This document shows positions 16,236 through 24,314 of a stretch of 64,000 bases of DNA, piece by piece. A program made the translations under genes and the position numbers. Below the pieces are notes generated by a model. It was not told the DNA's origin. It worked only from the letters and a program-made list of their open reading frames with translations, and made no database searches. This DNA comes from an uncultured Draconibacterium sp. (GTDB lineage Bacteria > Bacteroidota > Bacteroidia > Bacteroidales > Prolixibacteraceae). The DNA is taken from positions 2,700,501-2,764,500 of the forward strand of contig NZ_OY781365.1 in NCBI RefSeq assembly GCF_963676815.1. Reading direction: 5' to 3'. Each line of letters opens with the position of its first letter. Position 1 is the stretch's first letter.

Positions 16236-17684
16236 TTATTTTTTCCAGATCGAATTCATTTCATAAACATCTATCTTGTCGATGCCCAATTCGCCGCCTT
16301 TGGTATAAAGTACAACATCGGTTGCTTTTTCAGTGGGTGTAAAACAGTTGCTTATTACCGTTTTTCCATCGTTGGCAAAAATTTCGATCGATGTGCGGTC
16401 AAGCAAAATTTCAAGCTTTATTTTGTTGTCAACCGGAGGAAGCGGCACAGTGCATCCTAAAACCATTAATACACCTCGTTTAACACTATAAAGAATCTCT
16501 GTTCCTTCAGACTTGTTGCTGTGACGAAGCATGAATCCGAAGCTATCACATGTTTTCAGGTCGAACTCGCCAATAATATGAAGGCAATCGCCTGATACCT
16601 TTTTTAGTTTGTTGTCGTTAAGTCCGGGAATTACGTTTTTGTCTTCCCACGATTGGTGTTTGCCATGCAACTTTTCAATTTCCGAAATCGGTTTACGTAC
16701 TAATTGATATCCATGATCGAATTTGTTAACCGACAATTCACACGGAAAAGACATTTGCCCGTTGAAAGGCATATCAGGGAATTTGCCATCACGCATCCAT
16801 GCAATTTGTATTACCCGTCCATCCGATTCGGGAATATTACTCCAGGTTTGTGTGGCGTAATAATTTTTGCCCCAATCGCTTTGCATTTTTATTGTTTCGG
16901 GCGTAAATGTTCGCCCATCAAAGTTTCCTATGTAGTAACTTCCGTCGCCATCAAAAAGTACCCATTTTGTTTCATCGGGTCGGTTGGTAACAGTAAACTT
17001 AACCAGGTCGGGGCATTCGTAAAAACCATTCAAATGACTTTCCCATTTCCAGTCGGTAAGATTCGATGAGGTGTAAAATGAAACACCTTTCGTTTTTTCA
17101 TCTTCGCTGGTTTTGCGGTAAAGTACCATTACGTACTTACCGCTTGCTTCATGCCAGATTACTTTTGGATCTCGTGCATCATCGGTCTCGTCATAAGGAA
17201 TAATCGGGTTCCTCTCATATTTTTTCCATGTTCTTCCCTTATCGGTACTATAAGCCATACGCTGCCCGCAGTGCTGACTGGTGTAAAAAGCTACCAGCGT
17301 TTTTGGGTTGCCGGTTTGTTTCTGCAGTAAATTATTTTCATCAACAATTGCCGAACCCGAAAAAGCTGTACATTTTTCTTTGTCGGTAGAATCTTCGTCG
17401 GGATAAAGAGCAATCGGAAGATGTTGCCAATGAAGCAAGTCGGTGCTTACGGTGTGCCCCCAATGCATAAAACCCCATTCGTTTCCATTGGGATTATATT
17501 GGTAAAACATATGGTATTCATTGTCATAAAAAACCAGTCCATTCGGATCGTTATGCCAATTCTTCTCCGGCGTAAAATGGAATTGAGGCCGATAAATTTC
17601 GTCGTAAAGCTTTTCCTTGCCATTTTGTGTGGGGTGGCTAAGTGTCAGAGCTATAGATAGTAAAAGTGTTGATAAAAAGTTCAT
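16236..17684 (-). CDS. GH32 fructan hydrolase (levanase/inulinase/invertase type)
   Basis: This 482-residue secreted enzyme has a signal peptide (about residues 1-17). The five-bladed propeller follows with all GH32 catalytic residues: nucleophile Asp46 in WHNDPNG, transition-state stabiliser Asp172 in ARDPK, and acid/base Glu223 in YECPD. A C-terminal beta-sandwich contains LLDRTSIEIFANDG. It hydrolyses beta-fructosides such as levan, inulin or sucrose. The endo/exo mode and linkage cannot be read. No SusC/SusD pair, fructokinase or hybrid sensor lies next to it, so this is not a standard fructan utilisation locus. It heads an operon with the thioredoxin gene. Confidence 0.94.
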   Translation of the reverse strand: MNFLSTLLLSIALTLSHPTQNGKEKLYDEIYRPQFHFTPEKNWHNDPNGLVFYDNEYHMFYQYNPNGNEWGFMHWGHTVSTDLLHWQHLPIALYPDEDSTDKEKCTAFSGSAIVDENNLLQKQTGNPKTLVAFYTSQHCGQRMAYSTDKGRTWKKYERNPIIPYDETDDARDPKVIWHEASGKYVMVLYRKTSEDEKTKGVSFYTSSNLTDWKWESHLNGFYECPDLVKFTVTNRPDETKWVLFDGDGSYYIGNFDGRTFTPETIKMQSDWGKNYYATQTWSNIPESDGRVIQIAWMRDGKFPDMPFNGQMSFPCELSVNKFDHGYQLVRKPISEIEKLHGKHQSWEDKNVIPGLNDNKLKKVSGDCLHIIGEFDLKTCDSFGFMLRHSNKSEGTEILYSVKRGVLMVLGCTVPLPPVDNKIKLEILLDRTSIEIFANDGKTVISNCFTPTEKATDVVLYTKGGELGIDKIDVYEMNSIWKK

Positions 17685-18740
17685 AAAAATATTGTACTTG
17701 ATTTTTGTTGCTGCACTAAACTTATGAAAAAAAATTTGGTTTAATTAAATTAATTCATACATTTACATCGACAAACCCATAGATATAGAACCGTTCTTTG
17801 ATTGGCGCTTTTGATTTTCAACACAACATCAATCATCAATTTTAAAATCAAAAGTTGAATTTTTTGCGTTACAAAACCTTAGTAAAGGTGTAGCTATTTT
17901 GTGCAGGTAAGCAACAAACCCAACGTTTTATAATCGTGAAAATGAGTGTAAAACGGTTTATTACCAAATCATATTGAAATACTTTTACAACAGGTAAGTA
18001 AAGGATTATTCCGTTATCAAACGAATGTTTCATTATTTATAATTGAGAAGATAGAACCTAATTTGAGTTGTAATGAAACAGAACCATTTAATTATTCTGG
18101 ACGCTGATACTAACAGAAAAAGATTTAATTACTGATCGAAGTTGAGCAAAACTTACCGATGTAGATTTGAGGTTTCAACAAACCCATTGATTTGCCTTAC
18201 AAACCCGGTAAATCATAATCGAGACCGAAAATTGAAGAGGTAATACGTTGCGGGAGAAAGATTTTGATCATTAGTTGCTGAGTAAAAAAGTATGAGAACC
18301 TAGTGGGCATAAACAGGACAAAACGCCTAAGGGAAGTTCTCTCATCTTCTCAGCAAAACATCCCGATTTCGTATTCAGAGCTAAGAAAAGTTTTTAAGAA
18401 TCAGTTTTTTACCAGTAAGTTTTTGGTTATTCAACGGCAGGTTATTCAGCAATAATAATTAGAGTATTCTATTAATTGTCAGGATCTTTGTAAAGAACGT
18501 TTACAGGATTAATGTAAAGATATACAGAAGTCGTTTTCCAAGAAGATTAAGTTCTTTGTTTTACTGAAAAAAGTCTTAGGGAATAAGCAACGCAGGAGTT
18601 ACAAACCCACTGTTTCGATAACAAACAAACCCGATTGAAACAGGTACACCGCAACGCCATTTTCCTAAAACATGTCGAAAGACCTTTGCGCATATTGAGA
18701 TTTCGGCATGGCAATTTTACAAACCCTAATTTAAATTGTA
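17685..18740. other. 1-kb gene-free region with seven ACAAACCC motifs
   Basis: No reading frame of useful length occurs on either strand in these 1,056 bases. The motif ACAAACCC appears seven times, always on the plus strand, at 17771, 17914, 18178, 18199, 18601, 18625 and 18719. The last copy ends 14 bases before the metalloprotease start codon. At 18610-18643 a 10-bp stem (CTGTTTCGAT/ATTGAAACAG) exposes one copy in its loop. A second hairpin lies at 18275-18356. The segment 18057-18096 resembles the start of the metalloprotease gene. The region could be a long regulatory leader, a decayed gene or both. Confidence 0.55.
18275..18356 (+). other. candidate structured RNA hairpin
   Basis: An outer 8-bp perfect stem (TTGCTGAG 18275-18282 with CTCAGCAA 18349-18356) encloses a second 6-bp stem (GAGAAC 18294-18299 with GTTCTC 18336-18341). 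The second stem carries a 36-base inner loop. No poly-T follows, so it is not an intrinsic terminator. It does not match a riboswitch that can be recognised by eye. Confidence 0.35.
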
Positions 18741-21185
18741 ATGAGACATTTAATTATTATTGCCCTGGTGTTATTTGGCGCTTTTAATACCTGGGCAGAG
18801 CAATCAGATCAGGACAGGATCATAAGGATCAATGCCCCGATTAACATTGCTTCTGCAGAAAGTAAAAAATCATTTATCGCACCCCATGAAACAAACTTAA
18901 AATCCGGATCGGTATTAAATTCCGATTTCCAGGTGGAGTTTGTAAACTTTCCGGAAAATGCTAAACCGGCATTTTTATATGCAGTTTCTATTTACGAAAA
19001 TCTGATTTCGTCGCCAGTACCTGTAAAAGTACGCGCAACATGGAAAGGCATGGGAACCAATGTTTTGGCAAGCAGTGCTCCGGCAAGCATGTACCGTAAC
19101 TTTAATGGTGCAAGGCTGAGCAATGTTTATTATCCGGTGGCATTGGCCGAAAAGTTGGCCCAGAAAGATTTAAACGGAGCCGAAGCTGATATCGAATGTG
19201 CATTTAACAGCTCAATAAACTGGTATTACGGAACCAATGGCGATTGCCCATCGAACGAGTACGATTTTGTAACCGTTGTGTTACACGAATTGGTACACGG
19301 TTTAGGATTTGTTGGTTTTTTTGACATTGTAGATAATAAAGGAACGATTGACAACAACACGAACGCACCCAGTATTTACGACGTATTTATTTACAATCAG
19401 GGAAACGAACAAATTGCTGACGAAGACATTTTTGCACGCCCTTCAACAACGCTTAAAGAGCAGTTGCTTTCGAACAACCTAGTTTTGAAAAGCCAGGGAA
19501 ACACCGAAGCAGTTAACGTTTATGCACCACAAAGCTGGAATGTTGGAACAAGTATTTATCATTATCCGGAGAATGAATTTAGTGCAGGAGATGCCAACGC
19601 ATTAATGTCGCCATTTATTTTTAAAGGCGAAGCTATTCACTATCCTGGTGATAAAACATTGGATGTATTGGCTAAGTTGGGTTGGAAATCAGTGAGTTTT
19701 GAAGGTTACGAGATTAAGGATTTTGAAGAACCATGTGAAAAACTTCCTGTAGTTGTTGAGGTAGGTGGAGAAATGGATATCGATCAGTCGTCGGTAAAAA
19801 TTACTTTCTCAACCGATAACTTTGCAACATCGCAGTCGGTTAGTCTTGCATACAATAATAATACAGATCAATTTGAAGGCGAATTACCTTTAAACAATGC
19901 TACAGGCAAAATATATTATTACTACCAGGCACAAACTACAGGAAATGTAGCTTTCAGCTATCCTGAACGTGCACCGGAACAAAAACTAAGTTTCCGCGTA
20001 GGAACGGATTATTACCCACCACTTTTGCAGCATAATCCTGAAAAAATGGTTAACTCTGAAAGCCCTGTTCTGAATTTTGCTGCTGTTGCAACCGACAATG
20101 TTGGAATTGCACGTGTTGAAGTTGAGTACCTTGTCAACGGACAAGAGCAGGACGCATTTGTTTTGGCAAAAGAAGGCGTTGATAATTATGCTGGTCGTCT
20201 TGAGTTTCCAATGCAATTGCATAGCAACGATGTTGTAGAATACCGCATTGTGGCCATTGATAACACCATGCGCGAAAATAAACGTCGTTTGCCTGCCAGT
20301 GGTTATTACAATGTTTCAGTTTTCGAAACAGAAGAACCTTTAACCGGTTACTTTAATAATTTCGATTCGCCAAATACCGATTTTGAAATATCTGATTTTG
20401 AAATAACATTACCAGCCGGATTTACAAGTGGCAATTTACACACCGTAAATCCATATCCCGAATCAAGTGCTGATAATCAAAAATATAACCTGCTTGCCCA
20501 ATTAAAATATCCGATTGTTCTTGAAGAAAATGGTCTAATGAGTTTTGATGAGGTAGTTTTGGTAGAACCGGGCGAGGAAGGAACTGTTTATACCGAAGAC
20601 CAGTTTTGGGATTTCGTAATTGTTGAGGCAAGTAAAAACAACGGAAAAAGTTGGTTGCCTGTAACCGATGGTTACGACTCAAGTGTTGATGATCTTTGGA
20701 GTTCACAGTTTACAGGTTCGTTAAAAAGTGCGGTGTCGCAAGCAGCCGGAGCAGAAAATATGTTCCTGAAGCAAACCATTAACCTAACCGATAATACCGG
20801 TTTTGAGGCAGGCGACACCGTAATTTTTCGATTCCGTTTAGCTTCAGATAAAGCTGTAACTGGTTGGGGATGGGCAATTGATAACCTGTCCATACAAAAT
20901 GTTACAACAGCAGTTGACGAAACATTGGCAGCCGATGACGTAACAATTTATCCAAACCCATTTAAAAGCAGCATTTATATCGACGGATTCCAGTCGGATA
21001 TGAACGATGTAGAAGTAATTATTACCGATCTATACGGAAAAACAGTGTATCGTGAAACGCTTTACGATGCTTCATACTCAGGAAAGATAAAAATTGATTT
21101 GCCAAATGTAGCTCCCGGAGTTTATATGGCAAGTGTGTCTGACAATTATTTAAATACAATTACTCAAAAAATCATAAAAAATTAG
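18741..21185 (+). CDS. T9SS-exported HExxH metalloprotease, paralogue 1
   Basis: The 814-residue protein has a signal peptide (residues 1-19, ending TWA). A peptidase domain has the zinc motif HELVHGLGF (His182, Glu183, His186), and about 100 residues later a likely Met-turn in NALMSPFIF. The usual third ligand three residues after the Gly of HExxHxxGxxH is not His here. Two Ig-like segments follow, then a domain ending FRFRLASDKAVTGWGWAIDN. The C-terminal ~75 residues are a T9SS type A sorting domain (VTIYPNPFKSSIYIDGF ... GVYMASV ... KIIKN), which sends it through the type IX system to the surface. It is probably a surface or secreted protease; substrate unknown. The next protease gene is a full-length paralogue. 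Confidence 0.85.
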   Translation: MRHLIIIALVLFGAFNTWAEQSDQDRIIRINAPINIASAESKKSFIAPHETNLKSGSVLNSDFQVEFVNFPENAKPAFLYAVSIYENLISSPVPVKVRATWKGMGTNVLASSAPASMYRNFNGARLSNVYYPVALAEKLAQKDLNGAEADIECAFNSSINWYYGTNGDCPSNEYDFVTVVLHELVHGLGFVGFFDIVDNKGTIDNNTNAPSIYDVFIYNQGNEQIADEDIFARPSTTLKEQLLSNNLVLKSQGNTEAVNVYAPQSWNVGTSIYHYPENEFSAGDANALMSPFIFKGEAIHYPGDKTLDVLAKLGWKSVSFEGYEIKDFEEPCEKLPVVVEVGGEMDIDQSSVKITFSTDNFATSQSVSLAYNNNTDQFEGELPLNNATGKIYYYYQAQTTGNVAFSYPERAPEQKLSFRVGTDYYPPLLQHNPEKMVNSESPVLNFAAVATDNVGIARVEVEYLVNGQEQDAFVLAKEGVDNYAGRLEFPMQLHSNDVVEYRIVAIDNTMRENKRRLPASGYYNVSVFETEEPLTGYFNNFDSPNTDFEISDFEITLPAGFTSGNLHTVNPYPESSADNQKYNLLAQLKYPIVLEENGLMSFDEVVLVEPGEEGTVYTEDQFWDFVIVEASKNNGKSWLPVTDGYDSSVDDLWSSQFTGSLKSAVSQAAGAENMFLKQTINLTDNTGFEAGDTVIFRFRLASDKAVTGWGWAIDNLSIQNVTTAVDETLAADDVTIYPNPFKSSIYIDGFQSDMNDVEVIITDLYGKTVYRETLYDASYSGKIKIDLPNVAPGVYMASVSDNYLNTITQKIIKN

Positions 21186-21189
21186 AACT

Positions 21190-21303
21190 ATGGAAACATT
21201 ATTAATGGTTGCATTTATAGCAGCATTCGCAGGTCTTGTAACATCGTTAGTGGTGTTGTACAGATTACTAAATGATAAAAAAGCGCAAAGGTTAGAATAT
21301 TAG
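21190..21303 (+). CDS. 37-residue single-span membrane protein
   Basis: A short frame starts four bases after the metalloprotease stop codon. It encodes 37 residues: METLLMVAFIAAFAGLVTSL, a further VVLYRLLN turn, and a charged tail ending RLEY. This is one hydrophobic helix (about residues 4-27) with a short basic, cytoplasmic-looking end. Spacing to the upstream stop and a strong terminator 30 bases after its own stop indicate that it is the last gene of the protease transcript. No family is recognised. Tight coupling, a clean single helix and a terminator placed right behind it argue for a real gene. Confidence 0.6.
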   Translation: METLLMVAFIAAFAGLVTSLVVLYRLLNDKKAQRLEY

Positions 21304-21332
21304 ATGATTGGTATTACAACCTTAAATTAGGT

Positions 21333-21364
21333 AATGCCGGAATTTTCATTCCGGCATTTTTTTT
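21333..21364 (+). terminator. terminator after the small membrane protein gene
   Basis: AATGCCGGAAT pairs perfectly with ATTCCGGCATT around TTTC and is followed by TTTTTT. It closes the first metalloprotease transcript. Confidence 0.88.
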
Positions 21365-21458
21365 AACTGAAGTTCATTTTATTTGAACTTTTTGTTGGCA
21401 TTGTTCTTTTAAATATGAAAATTTACCGCACTAAAAAAAATGTTCTTAAAACAATAAA

Positions 21459-23957
21459 ATGGGCAAGTATTATACATTATTAAATTTGTTGATTCTTGTA
21501 GTGTTATCCTCTAACGCACAAATGAAAAGTTACAATCAAAGTATTAAAGTTCCGCCTCCGGTTTGTTATGGCTCGGGCAAAATTGAAAAAGCCCAAATTC
21601 CTCCACCTGCCGATTTTTTATTAAAATCAGCCGGCGCTGCCAAAGCCGATATAATAGTAGATTACAAAGGATTTACAGCCGAGGCAAAAGAAGCGTTTGC
21701 TTATGCTGTTGGCATTTGGGAAACCGTAATAGAATCGGATATCCCAATTCGTATGGAGGCAAATTGGAGAAGCGACCTGGGGGCAAATGTACTGGGTAGC
21801 TGCGGACCAGAAACCTATTACAAAAATTTTGAGGACGCACCATTTAAAGATAGATATTACCCGGTGGCCATTGCCGAAAAAATTGCCGGGAGAGAGTTGA
21901 ACGGTGCCAGCCGCTACGACATGGTTGCAAATTTTAGCAGCAAAAACGATTGGTATTTTGGTACTGATATGAATTGTCCCGATACACTCTACGACTTTGT
22001 GTCGGTGGTTTTACACGAGATAGGACACGGACTTGGATTTACTGGTTTCTTTTTTATTGATGCCCAGGAATCAGTAGGGTCTTATGGTTATTATGAGTTT
22101 GGCGATGCCAGTTCGTTCGACCTTTTGGTTGAACAAGGTTTAACAAATAGTAAGCAACTTGTTAATACCTCGTTTTTCGACAATGCCAGTGTTGAGTTAT
22201 TAAGTGCATTGCAGTCGCAAAGTTTATATGCAAACAGCCCGATTGCAATAGAACGCAACAAAGGAAGTAAACCAAAACTATACGCACCCGAATTTTTTGA
22301 CGACGGATCAAGTGTTTATCACCTTAACGACGCAAGTTACCCAAACGGAAACGAGAACTCGTTAATGACTCATGCTGTGGGTTTGGCTGAATCAATTCAC
22401 GATCCGGGACCAATAACCCGCGGGATAATGGATGATATTGGCTGGCGAAATATATTTATTCGTTTTCCGCAAGTAAAAGATATTGAGGAGTTGCAGCCTT
22501 TGCTTTTTAGCGGATGGTTTGAGAGTGACTACGGAGTAAAAGCCGGCACGCCGAAAGTAATTTATTCGCTCGATGAATTTGAAAGTCATTCTGATACACT
22601 CGATTTAGTTGATACTCAGGGAAACGGAACATATGCTGTAACTTTAGTTCCTGCAAACGGTACCGAGAAAGTATCTTACTACATTGAGGTAGTCGACACA
22701 ATGAACCGTACGAGAAGGGAGCCTGCTTTGGCACCGACCGAATTTTACACCATTCATGTTGGTACCGATACCGAGAAACCTGTAATTGCTCATGATGAAA
22801 TAGATTATTTTCTTTCAATCGATGGGGAACAGCAGCTAGTTGCCGATATAAGCGACAACCTCGGAATTGATACTGCCTATGTTCAGTTTTTTGTAAATGG
22901 AGAAGCAGCAAATACTTTTGCTTTAAGTCGCGATTATGATGATCGGTATATAGGTACATTTCCGTTTGACATGAACACGATAAAAGACGGAGACGAGATA
23001 AGCTATGCAATTTACGCTACCGACGGGGCTGGAAACCCTAACAGCTCTCGATTACCAGTTGTAGCAGATGAATATTTTTCATTTAAAGTAGAAGAGATTT
23101 TTGATGCAGTAAGCTATTACTCCAACGACTTTAACCAGGCAACTCCTGATTTCATCATTTCTGATTTTGATATATACACTGCCCAGCGTTTTGATGATGG
23201 AGCATTGCACAGCGAACATCCATATCTGGCGCCACTAATTGATAATGAGGATCTAAATTTCACAACGTTCCTGAAACGGCCAATCGTTATTCAACAAGAC
23301 GGAACAATGAATTTTGATGAGGTTGTTTTGGTTGAACCCGGTGGAGGTTTATCAAACTATGGAGACAGCGATTTTTACGACTATGTAATTGTTGAGGGGA
23401 GTAAAGATTTTGGCGAAACCTGGTATCCGCTTGCCGATGGTTATGATTCTTCAGATCAAAGTATATGGCTTACAAATTACAACAGCGGAATAGATGGTCA
23501 AGACTCGGGTACCCGTGGAAGTGCCGAATGGTTTTTCCCACGAACGATAACACTAACCGATAACGATTATTTTGTGGCCGGCGATACCATATTAATCCAA
23601 TTTCGTTTATATTCCGATCCTTATGCAACTGGCTGGGGATGGGCAATCGATAATCTTGAGATTCAGCGTCCGGTGTCTGCAGATATTACCTTGTTGTCTT
23701 CGGGAGAGATCAAGGTTTATCCAAATCCGTTTACCGATAATATAACCATCTCTATTTCTGCAATTCAGCAAGAGTCGCAAATACAGGTTGATGTGTATAA
23801 TGCTGTGGGACAGAAAATATATGCAACCACACAGCAGGGGGCAATCGGTCAATATTCTGATGATATTAATCTGTCAGGATATGGAAATGGGATGTTTCTG
23901 ATAAAAGTGAGCCAGAACGGGCAGACCGTGCTGACTAAAAAGTTAATTAAAAACTAA
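21459..23957 (+). CDS. T9SS-exported HExxH metalloprotease, paralogue 2
   Basis: This 832-residue protein is a paralogue of the protease encoded just upstream. It has a signal peptide (ending SSNAQ at about residue 21) and the zinc motif HEIGHGLGF (His186, Glu187, His190). A likely Met-turn is ENSLMTHAVG, followed by IHDPGPITRGIMDDIGW. Two Ig-like segments follow, then the same FxxGDTILIQFRL ... GWGWAIDNLEIQ module, and a T9SS type A sorting domain (IKVYPNPFTDNITISI ... KKLIKN). The second Cys-containing segment after the signal (CYGSG, GSCGPE) is not shared. A terminator lies between the two genes, so each is transcribed from its own promoter. Both are probably surface proteases with different targets. 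Confidence 0.85.
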   Translation: MGKYYTLLNLLILVVLSSNAQMKSYNQSIKVPPPVCYGSGKIEKAQIPPPADFLLKSAGAAKADIIVDYKGFTAEAKEAFAYAVGIWETVIESDIPIRMEANWRSDLGANVLGSCGPETYYKNFEDAPFKDRYYPVAIAEKIAGRELNGASRYDMVANFSSKNDWYFGTDMNCPDTLYDFVSVVLHEIGHGLGFTGFFFIDAQESVGSYGYYEFGDASSFDLLVEQGLTNSKQLVNTSFFDNASVELLSALQSQSLYANSPIAIERNKGSKPKLYAPEFFDDGSSVYHLNDASYPNGNENSLMTHAVGLAESIHDPGPITRGIMDDIGWRNIFIRFPQVKDIEELQPLLFSGWFESDYGVKAGTPKVIYSLDEFESHSDTLDLVDTQGNGTYAVTLVPANGTEKVSYYIEVVDTMNRTRREPALAPTEFYTIHVGTDTEKPVIAHDEIDYFLSIDGEQQLVADISDNLGIDTAYVQFFVNGEAANTFALSRDYDDRYIGTFPFDMNTIKDGDEISYAIYATDGAGNPNSSRLPVVADEYFSFKVEEIFDAVSYYSNDFNQATPDFIISDFDIYTAQRFDDGALHSEHPYLAPLIDNEDLNFTTFLKRPIVIQQDGTMNFDEVVLVEPGGGLSNYGDSDFYDYVIVEGSKDFGETWYPLADGYDSSDQSIWLTNYNSGIDGQDSGTRGSAEWFFPRTITLTDNDYFVAGDTILIQFRLYSDPYATGWGWAIDNLEIQRPVSADITLLSSGEIKVYPNPFTDNITISISAIQQESQIQVDVYNAVGQKIYATTQQGAIGQYSDDINLSGYGNGMFLIKVSQNGQTVLTKKLIKN

Positions 23958-24051
23958 ATTTTGAATAATAGTTTTAATATTCGGAGTAAAAACATGGTAA
24001 AAATTTCATTTCAAAAATATATCTCTATATTTGTTGACAGAAATTAAAGAA

Positions 24052-24126
24052 ATGACAACAAAATTTAACAATAACTATTTCTACTTTTATTTTTATTATG
24101 GTTCTGAAAACGGGGTCAGGAAGTAG
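24052..24126 (+). CDS. aromatic leader peptide (attenuator)
   Basis: The frame encodes 24 residues, MTTKFNNNYFYFYFYYGSEN and then GVRK. Residues 9-16 are eight consecutive Tyr/Phe codons, with another Phe at position 5. It lies 188 bases upstream of tyrA, the gene for Tyr synthesis, and an intrinsic terminator follows at 24157-24188. This is the classical layout of a ribosome-mediated attenuator: when charged tRNA-Tyr or tRNA-Phe is scarce, the ribosome stalls on these codons and the downstream terminator fails to form. The peptide itself needs no function. The assignment rests on composition, position and the terminator. No homologue search was possible. Confidence 0.85.
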   Translation: MTTKFNNNYFYFYFYYGSENGVRK

Positions 24127-24156
24127 GGTATTGTTTAAATTAAAGATATTTTACAG

Positions 24157-24188
24157 AAAGGTCTCGAAAAAATTCGGGACCTTTTTTT
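24157..24188 (+). terminator. attenuator terminator before tyrA
   Basis: AAAGGTCTCGAA and TTCGGGACCTTT form an 11-12 bp stem (one G-U pair) with a short A-rich loop, followed by TTTTTTT. Its 3' arm (TTCGGGACC, 24173-24181) can alternatively pair over nine positions with GGTTCTGAA at 24100-24108, inside the leader peptide coding region. This gives a candidate competing structure. Confidence 0.8.
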
Positions 24189-24314
24189 ATGGTTTAAATT
24201 GAAATAAACAAAACTGTATATAAATGAAACGAGCATGCTGGAGGCCTGTTTTTAAATATGGCATGAACATGCGAGTTACATGAAGTCGCAATTAAAACAA
24301 ACAATTATATACGA

